Assembly (NCBI RefSeq): GCF_026343185.1
Contig: NZ_JAPEMA010000002.1
Coordinates: 186,001 to 250,000, forward strand
Reading direction: 5' to 3'
Length of the DNA: 64,000 bases
Source: Streptomyces sp. NBC_00091
GTDB lineage: Bacteria > Actinomycetota > Actinomycetes > Streptomycetales > Streptomycetaceae
Below the pieces are notes generated by a model. It was not told the DNA's origin, did not search any database, and saw only the letters and a list, made by a program, of their open reading frames with translations. Positions 44,640 to 53,667 of the stretch are shown piece by piece; the first letter of the stretch is position 1, and the number at the start of each line of letters is the position of its first letter. A program made the position numbers and the translations under genes.

Positions 44640-45508
44640 CAGTGCTCGTACGACGCCTCGGCCGTGCCCCCGTTGCAGCCGGCCTTCGACCGAGTCGAGG
44701 CCAGGGCCCCGGGCGCTTCCCGCAGTCGGAGCAGAACTGGAGGGCCTCGGGTGGCGACCCCATCCCACGCAGAGCTCGATTCTCAGGTACAAGAAGTCCG
44801 GCTGGAGCCTGCTGCTCAGCCCCATGGCCCAGTCGGAAATCACCCAGCTCCGAGAGGGAGACAGCCTGCTCTCTGTAGTCGTCTCGGACCTCAAACCTGG
44901 CTGAGGTGCCTGGCGTGGTCGCGAGCGAAGCCCCGCCCGGTCATGGCCGGGAGAATCAGCGACCTGCATGCGGTCAGTGAGACGACTAGAGAAACAAGTG
45001 GCTGCTCACCACCCCCACGATGAGGTTCCGACGACGGCGGCCAGAGTGTCGGAATGCCTGTGCCCTTGGGGACCCGAAGCGATTCAAGGCCGTCGTCGAC
45101 TACGACACCTGGGAAGCCGAGCTTATGGAGGACGAGAACATCGTCCGTCACATGCGGGCAGGTAATCCCGTCCCGCTCAACCTCGGTGGAGATGGTGCTT
45201 TCGGTGCGTTGCTCCGCGCTGGCACTGTGAAGGCCGGACGGACGCCCACAACGAGCAGCGGCGGGCCCGCACCGGGCGCGGACCCGCCGCTGCTCGGCAG
45301 GATCTGCCATGAGTACGAGGAGCACCTCCGGGCCGAGGCGGTCGGCGAGGGCCTCCAAGCTCAGGCCGCCGACCGGCGCTTCCGTCCGCCACCCGCCCAG
45401 CGGCGCGGGCGGCCAGTAGGGCCAAGGCGCCGAGGCAGTCGGCGGCCGGCCTGCGCAGGGGCAAGCGGAGCCCGAGGAGCCCGGCTGCGTGCCCGGCGGG
45501 ACGGCGTG
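44640..45508. other. region without an intact gene, contains duplicate B
   Basis: The recognisable part is the duplicate at 44823-45240. The stretch 45240-45508 is GC-rich with no supported frame and is downstream of the TetR gene. Confidence 0.5.
44823..45240 (+). repeat. duplicate B (partner at 41163-41660), with immunity-like coding remnant
   Basis: It shares block order with duplicate A and keeps a better coding remnant: PKRFKAVVDYDTWEAELMED, ENIVRHMRAGNPVPLNLGGD, GAFGALLRAG. No convincing start codon or N-terminal part exists. The copies flank the DUF6461 gene, a pseudogene and the IS630-like element. Confidence 0.6.
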
Positions 45509-46087
45509 TCAGACCATGGCGAGCCGGTCCACCAGCAGCTCCACCCTCCGCTCGGCGTCCTCCGGCGGCAGCCGTCCCGCACGGGTCAGGGTGGCCAGCC
45601 CGTGCAGGGCCGCCCAGAACACCTCGGTGAACAGTCCCGGGTGGACGCCGTCCCCGGCGACCTCGCCGAGGCTCTCCAGCAGGGCGGCGAAGGCGTCCTT
45701 CAGCGGCTCCGGGGTGTCCTCGTGCGCGAAGGCCAGGCCGCCGTCGAGCTCGAACATGGCGTCGTAGACCGCCGGGTTGCGTGCGGCGAACTCGAGGTAG
45801 GTGCGGGCGAGGGCAGTGACCCGGGTGCGAGGTCCGTCCGCGGCGGAGGTCGCGGCCCGCAGCGCCGCGGCCATCTCGGCGGCGCCCTCGAGGGCGACGG
45901 CGCCGATGATCTCGCGCTTGCCGCGGAAGTGGCTGTAGAGGACGGGCTGGCTGTATTCGATGCGCTCGGCGAGCCTGCGGGTGGTGACCGCGTCCCAGCC
46001 CTGCTGCTCGGCGAGTTCGCGGGCTGTCGCCACGATGAGGCGCTCGCGCTCCACCCGTTCGCGCTGCTTGCGTTCCTGTACCGACAT
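45509..46087 (-). CDS. TetR/AcrR-family regulator
   Basis: A 192-residue protein. The helix-turn-helix is at about residues 15-60 (ARELAEQQGWDAVTTRRLAERIEYSQPVLYSHFRGKREI). A C-terminal ligand-binding domain with RTYLEFAARNPAVYDAMF and LFTEVFWAALHGLATL follows. It diverges from a DUF1772-type membrane gene, and two copies of a 13-bp palindrome lie between them. Confidence 0.9.
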   Translation of the reverse strand: MSVQERKQRERVERERLIVATARELAEQQGWDAVTTRRLAERIEYSQPVLYSHFRGKREIIGAVALEGAAEMAAALRAATSAADGPRTRVTALARTYLEFAARNPAVYDAMFELDGGLAFAHEDTPEPLKDAFAALLESLGEVAGDGVHPGLFTEVFWAALHGLATLTRAGRLPPEDAERRVELLVDRLAMV

Positions 46088-46096
46088 GATTCGATC

Positions 46097-46160
46097 CTAG
46101 CACCGCTAGACAAGCGAGCGACAGCAGTACTAGCGTTGCCTCATCAGCTAGCAACGCTAG
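46097..46160. promoter_or_regulatory. TetR operators CTAGCANCGCTAG, two copies
   Basis: CTAGCACCGCTAG (46097-46109) and CTAGCAACGCTAG (46148-46160) are near-identical dyad sites. Between them, CTAGCGTTGC (46130-46139) forms a further inverted match to the second site. They lie 9 bp before the TetR start and 18 bp before the membrane-protein start. Confidence 0.88.
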
Positions 46161-46178
46161 ATTTCAGGAGGGGTCATC

Positions 46179-46625
46179 ATGCTCAACGCACTCGAGGTGT
46201 TCACCACCGTGGTCGTCGGCGTGATGGTGGGGGTGGAGTTCTCCGTCGCCTTCGTCATCAACCCGATCCTCAACGCGCTCCCCGACGACAGCGGCCAACT
46301 CGGCCGCGCCCACGGGGGCCGGATGCTCGGCGCCGTCATGCCGGTCTGGTACATCACCTCGCTCATCCTCGTCGCGGTCTGGGCCATCGCCGGATGGCAC
46401 CACCACGGCACCAGCCTCGTCGTCACCGCCGGCGCGCTGCTGATCCTCAGCGTGATCATGTCGGTCCTGCTGCTCGTCCCGATCAACAACCGGAGCAAGA
46501 CGTGGACTCCTGACAACCGGCCCGCCGACTGGAAGCAGCAGATGAACCGCTGGGACCGCCTCCACTACGTCCGCGTCGCCGTCATCATCGCCGCCTTCGC
46601 CCTGCTGGTCGCCGCCCTCGTCTGA
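46179..46625 (+). CDS. DUF1772-type membrane protein
   Basis: A 148-residue protein from ATG 46179, with AGGAGG upstream. Four transmembrane helices (about 5-27, 50-72, 80-100, 130-148) and a loop with NRSKTWTPDNRPADWKQQMNRWDRLHYVR match DUF1772, a family related to anthrone-oxygenase-like membrane proteins. It is probably repressed by the divergent TetR protein. Substrate unknown. Confidence 0.85.
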   Translation: MLNALEVFTTVVVGVMVGVEFSVAFVINPILNALPDDSGQLGRAHGGRMLGAVMPVWYITSLILVAVWAIAGWHHHGTSLVVTAGALLILSVIMSVLLLVPINNRSKTWTPDNRPADWKQQMNRWDRLHYVRVAVIIAAFALLVAALV

Positions 46626-46714
46626 CCCCGCGGGCCGACACCGCGCACGCGGCGCACAGCCGCGCGGAGCCCGCAACTGCGATCCCGACAAGCTACGCCC
46701 CTCGATGACCTGCA

Positions 46715-46905
46715 CGGCTCTCGGCTCTGGTTCGGGTGAGGTCTTTGATCCAGATCACCGAGGCGGCACGCAGGTGAAGCCCGGCGAGGTGGCGTTCCGG
46801 GGTCCTGTCGTAGCGGGTCGCGATGCCCCGCCACGCCTTGAGCTCGTCGATCAGGCGCTCGACGGTGTTCCTCTCCTTGTAGAGCTCGGCGTCGTGGTCG
46901 CTACC
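46715..46905 (-). pseudogene. C-terminal fragment of an IS5-type transposase
   Basis: On the minus strand: ELYKERNTVERLIDELKAW, then GIATRYDRTPERHLAGLHL and RAASVIWI, the last 60 codons of an IS5-like DDE transposase including the catalytic Glu region. The rest of the element is gone. Confidence 0.8.
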
Positions 46906-47251
46906 GGGCGGCCATCACCACCGTGAGCCCTCCCGCCAGCCTGGCCAGGCCCGACCGTCACGACAACCAACACGCCTAGCCGTAACGGATATCTCGACCA
47001 CAGCACCCGGACCATCAGACGACATGACAGCTCGGCGCGGCCTTGAAGCGGGCGGCACGAATCCAGAGGCACGCCTTGGGCCCGATGCCGCGGGGGCTCT
47101 GCCGGGAGCGGGCGGTGCGGGGCCGGGAGTGTTTGTGGCGGTCGCGCCGGCTATGCCCTGGATGTCGTCGAGCGACACCCGGGATCGCGTGAGGCCGGAT
47201 CGAGCGCTTACGATCTTGGGCGGCGCAGCACGACCCTGGGGAGGGACTCTT
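46906..47251. other. 346-bp gap upstream of the restriction endonuclease gene
   Basis: In-frame codons extend upstream of 47252 but have no recognisable content. The Shine-Dalgarno sequence for 47252 lies at the right edge. Nothing else was found. Confidence 0.5.
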
Positions 47252-48301
47252 TTGACCGGGCACTGGACCACACAGCCAGACTCCGGGCGATCCGAGGCTG
47301 CGGGCCTCTTCGCCCCACAGGAAGTCTTTCCCGGCATGGAGTTGGGCGCGGAGGGCATCCGTCAGCGGTTGGTGATCGTCCAGAAGAAGTTGAACCGTGG
47401 CCTCGCCGGCCTCCGGGTGCACGACGAGACCGTCGCCCGCGTGCCGAAGTCCGATGTGCTGGAGCTTGACCGGGTGAGGTTCGAGGTCGCCCTCCTGCGC
47501 GATGTCGAGACGCTCGGGATCCTGCTCAACCAGCTCGTTGGCGCCGCTCGTGAGTCCCTCGGAGACCTCACGTCGCTGGACCTGCGGTCGGTGCGCCGCA
47601 AGGAGGAGGCCGAGCGGCTGCTCCTCGCGTTGGACGGCCCGGCCTTCGAGGATTCGCCGCTGTGGGACATGACGAAGGAATTCGCCGCCACGTTCACGTA
47701 CGCGTCCGACCCCTTGCTGAGGGCCGGGGGAGGTCGTTTCTTTGGTCCGACGGCTCTTTTCATCCAGCAGTACGCCCAGCATGCGGGGCTTGTTCGGGTT
47801 CTTCACCGGGAACTGCGGAGCCGGTGGCATTCGCTGTGGCAGGTGGTGAAGGAAGCCCTGGACGGGTCGGTCCTGGACGAGCCGGCGGGGCTTCCGATGG
47901 ACCAGGTCGACACCCTGCACCACCAGGCGTTCGAGCAGCTCATCGCGGATCTCCTGGACCGCGACGGGTATCGGATCGTGCGGTCCGGCGGCGGTTCCGG
48001 TGACCAGGGGGTCGATGTCCTCGCTGTCGACCCGCTCGGCAACCACCTCGCCGTCCAGTGCAAGCACTTCGCCGCGGGCAACGGGCGCGTCGGGCAGCCG
48101 GTCGTGCAGCACCTCGTGGGCGGAGCCCATCCTCCCCGGACCTTGCCCATCGTCGTAACGAACGGCCAGTTCGTCGGCGGCGCGAAGGTGTGGGCCATGG
48201 AGAGCGACAGGGCCCGGCTGATCGACCGGCAGGCGCTCAAGCTGTGGAGCGAGGACGGGGAGACGCTGGGCGTCGTCATGCGAGCCGCGGGTACGGCGTA
48301 G
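47252..48301 (+). CDS. Mrr-type restriction endonuclease
   Basis: About 349 residues. TTG 47252 is chosen because GGGGAGGGA precedes it. Residues 1-215 are a helical domain of unknown role. Residues 220-349 form the PD-(D/E)XK nuclease of the Mrr type, with Glu228 in HHQAFEQLIADLL, Asp255 in GSGDQGVDVLAVD and Gln-Cys-Lys 269-271 in LAVQCKHFA. Such enzymes cut modified or foreign DNA. No methyltransferase or ATPase partner is adjacent, so it may be a stand-alone type IV-like nuclease. Confidence 0.85.
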   Translation: MTGHWTTQPDSGRSEAAGLFAPQEVFPGMELGAEGIRQRLVIVQKKLNRGLAGLRVHDETVARVPKSDVLELDRVRFEVALLRDVETLGILLNQLVGAARESLGDLTSLDLRSVRRKEEAERLLLALDGPAFEDSPLWDMTKEFAATFTYASDPLLRAGGGRFFGPTALFIQQYAQHAGLVRVLHRELRSRWHSLWQVVKEALDGSVLDEPAGLPMDQVDTLHHQAFEQLIADLLDRDGYRIVRSGGGSGDQGVDVLAVDPLGNHLAVQCKHFAAGNGRVGQPVVQHLVGGAHPPRTLPIVVTNGQFVGGAKVWAMESDRARLIDRQALKLWSEDGETLGVVMRAAGTA

Positions 48302-48469
48302 GCACGGCATAGGCACGGCATAGGCAACCTCCCGCCGCGCGCCTGAAGGGTCCGGATACCTGTCCAGCCGTCCGTTCGGGGCCCTCGGCGACACCTGCGC
48401 GGCTGCGGCGCAAGGTCTGATCCACATCTGTTCACACCTTTTGCCCAATAATTCCGAAGGCGGTTCGGC

Positions 48470-48769
48470 ATGTTCGCAGTGATCTATCGATGGCGGTTGC
48501 AGCAGGGGAAGGAGGAGCAGTTCGGGGCTGCCTGGCACCGCATGACCGACGCCATCCACCGAAGCTGCGGCAGCTACGGGTCACGGCTGCACCAGGCCGA
48601 CGACGGCACCTGGCTGGCCTACGCGCGTTGGCCCGACGCCGCCACCCGGGAGCGGTGTCAGGGAGCCGACCCCGAGGCGCTCGAACTGATGCGCGCGTCG
48701 ATCGCGGAGTCCTTCCCGGAAATCCGCTGTGCGATAGTCGACGATCTGCTGGCGGAGCCCGGTCGCTGA
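48470..48769 (+). CDS. ABM-like (antibiotic biosynthesis monooxygenase fold) small protein
   Basis: A 99-residue protein from ATG 48470. FAVIYRWRLQQGKEEQFGAAWHRMTDAIHR and GSRLHQADDGTWLAYARWPDAATRE fit the dimeric alpha+beta barrel seen in monooxygenase-like and stress-response proteins. It is stand-alone. Activity unknown. Confidence 0.75.
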   Translation: MFAVIYRWRLQQGKEEQFGAAWHRMTDAIHRSCGSYGSRLHQADDGTWLAYARWPDAATRERCQGADPEALELMRASIAESFPEIRCAIVDDLLAEPGR

Positions 48770-48867
48770 CCTGCGCGGTAACTGCCCGAGCGGGGCCGGC
48801 TTCTGGAGAACCCGTCCCCGCTCATGCGTTTGGAGGAGAAGCTCACGCCCTTGTATGACGTGGTGCT

Positions 48868-49311
48868 TCAGCTCGCGCCGACCGCGTACCGGTACGACAG
48901 CTGGATGATCTTCCAGACCGTCTCCAACTCCGCTGCGGTCCTGGGCCCGTAGACGAGGGTCACCGACTGGACCGGGTGGTGCACGCCCCAGCCCGCGGCG
49001 ATGACCTCGTCCTCGGCCTCCGGCGGGAGGGTGAGGTGGAGCGAGCCGTCGTGGTGGGGATGGATGTGGGCCCACTCCCTACCGCTCTGGAAGGCCTCGG
49101 CGGGGCCCGTGCCGATGCCCTCGGGCAGGAAGAGCGCGCGGGCGTGCGGGACCGAGACGCGCGTGGGGGCCATGTATACGTAGGGCAACGCGCGCATCCG
49201 TTCCCACAGTTCTTCCTGCAGCATGATCGGGGAGATCTGGGAGCCCTGACCGTGCGGGGCCGGGCCGAAGACATACGGGGCTGCGCCGCTGCGGGGAGTC
49301 AGGGTGAGCAT
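48868..49311 (-). CDS. luciferase-domain (DUF5519) family protein
   Basis: A 147-residue protein. RVSVPHARALFLPEG, then REWAHIHPHHDGSLHLTLPPEAEDEVIAAGWGVHHP and VWKIIQLSYRYAVG match the luciferase/DUF5519 family, named for similarity to part of some luciferase-type proteins. The HIHPHHDGS run is the conserved core. Function in actinobacteria is unknown. Confidence 0.8.
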   Translation of the reverse strand: MLTLTPRSGAAPYVFGPAPHGQGSQISPIMLQEELWERMRALPYVYMAPTRVSVPHARALFLPEGIGTGPAEAFQSGREWAHIHPHHDGSLHLTLPPEAEDEVIAAGWGVHHPVQSVTLVYGPRTAAELETVWKIIQLSYRYAVGAS

Positions 49312-49378
49312 GGTGCTCCTTTCCGGCCGGTGAGCCGGCCGAGGCGTGAATGGTCAACGGAGTTGAAGCATGCGCGCT

Positions 49379-49860
49379 TCAGGCGTTCGCCTCGGTGGAG
49401 AGCTGGTCGAGGATGCGGCGGAGTCCGGTGGCCACCTCGGTGTCGTCAGCGGGGTGGGTGGTGGCGAAGCGGGGTCAGGGATGCGGGGACGGAGAGCAGT
49501 GCCTGTTCGAGGACGGTGCCGCCGGCGATGCCGACGGACTTGCGGGCCTCCTCCTGGGCCCAGACTCCTCCGTAGCTGCCGAAGGCGGTGCCGATGACGG
49601 CGACCGGCTTGCCGGTGATCGCGCCGGTCCCGTACGGGCGGGAGATCCAGTCGATCGCGTTCTTCAGGACAGCGGGGATGGTGCCGTTGTACTCGGGTGA
49701 GACGAGCAGGAGCGCGTCCGCCCGGGACACCGCCTCCCGCAGTACCGTCGCCGATTCGGGGACGGCGCCCTCGACGTCGATGTCCTCGTTGTAGAAGGGG
49801 ATCTCGGCGAGGCCCCGTGGATCTCGACGGAGACGTGCCCGGGCGCGTGCTTGACGGCCG
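49379..49860 (-). pseudogene. NADPH-dependent FMN reductase, truncated and frameshifted
   Basis: Pieces on the minus strand: AVKHAPGHVSVEIH (frame one), then after a one-base loss LAEIPFYNEDIDVEGAVPES, LLLVSPEYNGTIPAVLKNAIDWISRPYG and GKPVAVIGTAFGSYGG (frame two), then after a second shift DDTEVATGLRRILDQLSTEANA to a stop at 49379. The first 30 codons with the flavin-binding start are missing, replaced by a LuxR gene fragment on the other strand. Confidence 0.82.
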
Positions 49861-49885
49861 CTTCGGCGCTGGCCGCCATCGGACC

Positions 49886-51183
49886 GGACGCCTCGGTGGC
49901 CGAGGAAGTCGCCCGGGCGGCGGACCGCGCCCGGGACCGTGCCGCCCCGGCCATCGCCTGCGACCTCTACCAGCGCGCCGCGGCTCTCACCACGTCGCTG
50001 CCGGACCGCGGACGCCAGCTGCGCCGTGCGGCCGCCGCGGCGGTGGCCGCGGGGGACCTGCCCCTGGCCGGCACCCTGGCCGAACAGGCCGGCCCGCTCG
50101 CCACCACCGGAGCGGAACGGGCAGCCCTCGCCGAGGTCCGCGCCGCTGTGGAGTTCGAGCGCGGCGATCAAGCCGTCGCGGCGCGTCTCCTGGTCGCCGG
50201 CGCTCCGGAAGCCGATCCCGGGCCGTCAGCGTCGATGCTGCGCACCGCGGCGACGTACGCGTGGTTCCCGGGAGACGCCGATTCGGTGCGCGCCTGCGCG
50301 GAACTCCTCCCGGGCGACCACACCGTCCGGGGCATGGCCAGGCTGGTGGACGGCGACCATCCGGCCGGTCTCGCCGCGCTCACCGCGGCCGCCGCCGAGG
50401 GCGGACCGGGCATGCGCCCGGTCTACGCCGCGGCCCTGCTCGGTGATGACGACCGGGTGGAGGAACTGGTCACCGCCGAAGTGGCCCGCAGGCGCCGGGC
50501 CGGCCTGGTGGGCGGACTCCCGGAGGCGCTGCAGATGCCGGCCCGGCTGCAAGTGCTCCAGGGCCGGCACCGCGATGCGGAGGCGTCGGCGGCCGAGGCC
50601 AGGGCCGTGGCCGAGGACTGTGGCATGCCGCAGCGCATCGGCCATCTGGACGTGGCCCTCGCCCGGATGGCCGCGATCGAGGGAGACCCGGAGCGCTGCC
50701 GGCCGGTGGCCGGGGGGGGACCGTCGACGGCGGGATCTCGGTGGCCTGCCTGCTCGGCCTGCTCGACCTGGGCCTGGGCCGCTACGAGGACGCACTGGTG
50801 CGCCTGGAGTCGGCGTGGACCCGCCCCGGCCACTACATGACAGCTCTGGTGGCCGCGACCGGCGACCTGGTCGAGGCCGCGGTGCGACTCGGCGTCCCTG
50901 AGCGGGGCCGACTCCCGTGGCAGCGCCTCGTGTCCTGGGCGGAGGCCGGGGGTCAGCCCTGGGCCCGGGCCATCGCGCCGTCTCGACCGCCCGCGCGCTT
51001 GCCGACCGCCTGACTCCGCAGGAGTTGCAGGTGGTCCGGCTGGCGGCCGAGGGCCGCAGCAGCCGCGAGGTCGCCGCGCTGCTCTTCCTGAGCCGGCGCA
51101 CGGTCGAGCACCACCTCTTCAAGGCCTACCCCAAGCTCGGCATCCGCTCGCGCACCAAACTCGCCCGCCTCGACCTGGACTGA
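49886..51183 (+). pseudogene. LuxR-family (LAL-type) regulator, 5'-truncated and frameshifted
   Basis: The sequence lacks the AAA ATPase N-terminus and starts within a TPR-like region (EEVARAADRARDRAAPAIACDLYQRAAALT). A first shift occurs near 50720, where GISVACLLGLLDLGLGRYEDALVRL continues in another frame, and a second near 50980. The C-terminal helix-turn-helix is readable: LTPQELQVVRLAAEGRSSREVAALLFLSRRTVEHH. It is a dead large LuxR regulator joined to the FMN-reductase fragment. Confidence 0.82.
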
Positions 51184-51334
51184 CCGAGCTGCGGCGTCGG
51201 GCCGGTGGGCGCGGCAGCACGCCGGGACGGCCAGGCCCAGAAGGGACCACCTCGGCCCAGGGGATCCCGCGAGCCGCCAGTCCCGCGGCGTCCGGCGGTC
51301 GTACTGTCGAAGCCGTCACCGAGGAGGACTCCTG

Positions 51335-51898
51335 ATGCGCAGCGTGACCTATTCGATGGGCGTCTCACTTGACGGCTACATCGTCGGGCCGGACGGCGAC
51401 TTCGACTGGACGGATCCCGACGAGGAGCTCTTGCGCTTCGTCACCGACGAGATTCGAGGGGTCGACGTCTACGTGTTGGGACGGCGCCTGTACGAGACGA
51501 TGCTGTACTGGGAGACCGCCGACCAGGATCCATCGCTCGACGACTCGATGCTGGAGTGGGCCGCGGTCTGGAATCCGCTCCCCAAGGTGGTGTTCTCCAC
51601 CACTCTGTCCGCGGTCCAGGGCAATGCCCGCCTGGCTTCCGGCGGCCTGACGGAGGAGATCGAACGGTTGCGGGCCGAGCCGGGCGCGGGCGACATCGCG
51701 ATCGGCGGCGCGACTCTCGCCGCCGAGGCGGCCGCGTTGGGTCTGATCGACGAGTACCGGGCCAGGGTCTACCCGGTGCTGGTCGGCGGCGGCATTCCGT
51801 TCTTTCCCCACCGCGAGCGCCGGGTGTATCTCGAACTCCTCGAGACCCGCACCTTCAGCTCAGGGGTCGTCTACCTCCACTACCGCGTGGCGCGCTAG
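51335..51898 (+). CDS. dihydrofolate reductase-fold (RibD C-terminal) protein
   Basis: A 187-residue protein from ATG 51335. VTYSMGVSLDGYIVGPDGDFDW at the start, DVYVLGRRLYETMLYWE in the middle and GDIAIGGATLAAEAAALGLIDEYRARVYPVLVGGGIPFF near the end match the DHFR-like RibD_C family of NADPH-dependent reductases. Substrate unknown. Length is normal. Confidence 0.88.
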   Translation: MRSVTYSMGVSLDGYIVGPDGDFDWTDPDEELLRFVTDEIRGVDVYVLGRRLYETMLYWETADQDPSLDDSMLEWAAVWNPLPKVVFSTTLSAVQGNARLASGGLTEEIERLRAEPGAGDIAIGGATLAAEAAALGLIDEYRARVYPVLVGGGIPFFPHRERRVYLELLETRTFSSGVVYLHYRVAR

Positions 51899-52031
51899 AC
51901 GAGTAGCCGCGGGCCGCCGATCCCGGAGGGCTCGGCATGCCAGGGGTCCGGTAGCCTGGCGGGGCTTGGCCGGGGGGACCAAGGTGCTTCGGCTTTCCCC
52001 GGATCGACCACACACGGGGAACCGAACACAC

Positions 52032-52895
52032 ATGTCTGCTGCCTTCTTCCGGCGTTCGGCGTGGGCGGCGGCGGCCGTTCTGGCGCTCGCCACGCTGTCC
52101 GCCTGCTCCGGCGAGTCCACCTGCAAGATGCCCGAGGGCGTCAAGACCTGTCTGACGGCGGCGGAGGTCAAGGAACTGGACACCGTGCGCGCCGCCGGCC
52201 AGGCCCTGCTGGACTCCCCCGGCACGACGTCCGAGGTGCTGTTCACCCCGCCGAAGGACCTCAGCGGCGGCGTCCCGAGCCCGATCCCCGGCACCGGCCG
52301 GTACCGGGGGGACGCGGCGGAGGCCGCCGTGGGCGGGTCGTACGAGATGCAGTTCACCGAGGACGGGCACACCGACGCCGCCCGCTACGCCGGCGGGCAG
52401 ACGTACGTCCGGTACTGGAGGGCCGTCGACCAGACGGGCAAGCCGGCCTGGGTGGCCATGTCGCAGGGGCAGCTCGCGAAGAGGGGCGACGAGATGGGCG
52501 TCGTGGCCTGGCGGGCGCGCGCCGCGAACCCGCTGATGACCGCACGGCTGCTGGCGGCCTTCACCCCCGGCCCCCTCGACACCCTCACCAGCTCCGGGGC
52601 CGACGGGCGCGAACTGCACCTCTCCATCAGCTCCATGGGCATGTCCTCGGCCAGCCACGACATGCTGACCTCCGCCTTCCCCGACCACAGCCCGAACGAG
52701 GTCAACGTCGACCTACGGCTGGACGAGCAGAAGCGGATCACCTGGTTCGAGGTGACCATGAAACTCACGCACATCGGCGGCTCGGGCGCCCAGCTGCGGG
52801 TCATGCACACCTTCAAGCCCGCCGGCGCCCCCGTCACCCTGGGGCCCCCGGAGGGCCTGCTCAACCCGCCGAAGGCGGCCCCGACGGGGAGCTGA
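52032..52895 (+). CDS. putative lipoprotein
   Basis: A 287-residue protein from ATG 52032. The signal WAAAAVLALATLSAC provides a lipobox Cys. The mature protein has two early Cys and a large beta-rich domain (SYEMQFTEDGHTDAARYAGGQTYVRYW, HLSISSMGMSSASHDML, RITWFEVTMKLTHIGGSGAQLRVMHTF). It resembles outer-surface lipoproteins of actinobacteria. Specific role unknown. Confidence 0.78.
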   Translation: MSAAFFRRSAWAAAAVLALATLSACSGESTCKMPEGVKTCLTAAEVKELDTVRAAGQALLDSPGTTSEVLFTPPKDLSGGVPSPIPGTGRYRGDAAEAAVGGSYEMQFTEDGHTDAARYAGGQTYVRYWRAVDQTGKPAWVAMSQGQLAKRGDEMGVVAWRARAANPLMTARLLAAFTPGPLDTLTSSGADGRELHLSISSMGMSSASHDMLTSAFPDHSPNEVNVDLRLDEQKRITWFEVTMKLTHIGGSGAQLRVMHTFKPAGAPVTLGPPEGLLNPPKAAPTGS

Positions 52896-52993
52896 CCGAG
52901 CCCGACGCAGGCGGGTCTTCAGGCGATCGCCGAAGCGGTCACCGCCGCGATGCGCTGAGGGGCCGCGCGGCGGTAGCCGCGCGGCCCACTCGG

Positions 52994-53503
52994 TCAGGAG
53001 CGCGGCGACACCAGCGCGACGGCCTCGATCTCCACCAGCTGGTCGGCGAACGCCAGGTCGGAGACGCCGAGGATGGTGTCGGTCGTGCGGTGGTTGCCGA
53101 CGTACTCCTTGTGCAACCGCGCGGCCGTGTCGAAGTTCTTGCGCAGGTCCTTGGTGTAGATCTTCATGCTGATGATCTGGCTGCGCGGGATCCGGTAGTG
53201 CGCGAGCACCTTGTCCATGTTGTCGAACGACGTGCGGACCTGCTTCTCGAAGTCGCCGACGCCCACCAGGTTCCCGGCCGCGTCATGCGACAGCTGCCCC
53301 GAGATGTAGACCGTGTCCCCGGCCCTGATGGCCTGCGAGTAGCCGTAGGACCCCTCCCACGGCACCCCGAACCCGAAGTGGTCCCAGCCGCGGCGCGCCT
53401 GGTCCTGCGCGCTGGCTCCCTGCGGTCCCGCAACGGTGATCATCGTGGCCACCAACGCAGCCACTACAGCGGCGATGCCGAACCTGCGCCCTGACTTGGT
53501 CAT
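52994..53503 (-). CDS. secreted RidA/YjgF-family protein
   Basis: A 169-residue protein from ATG 53503, with GAAGGGAC upstream. A signal peptide (RFGIAAVVAALVATMITVAGPQGASA) is followed by a RidA-like trimeric barrel domain: GYSQAIRAGDTVYISGQLSHD, QVRTSFDNMDKVLAHY, SQIISMKIYTKDL and FADQLVEIEAVAL. Most RidA proteins are cytoplasmic enamine deaminases, so export is unusual. It follows the ECF41 sigma-factor gene on the same strand. Confidence 0.86.
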   Translation of the reverse strand: MTKSGRRFGIAAVVAALVATMITVAGPQGASAQDQARRGWDHFGFGVPWEGSYGYSQAIRAGDTVYISGQLSHDAAGNLVGVGDFEKQVRTSFDNMDKVLAHYRIPRSQIISMKIYTKDLRKNFDTAARLHKEYVGNHRTTDTILGVSDLAFADQLVEIEAVALVSPRS

Positions 53504-53667
53504 TCCCGTTGTCCCTTCGTTGCCAGTGGAGCCTCGAGCCATGACGCTGCCAGAGCACGAGCGAGAACTCCTCGAACGGGAATCGATTGGCCATCGAATC
53601 GCTTGCCTGAATTCTGTGCGCACGGCTGTTCCACCACCCGAAGGTGCATTCACCGACGGGCCCGACC

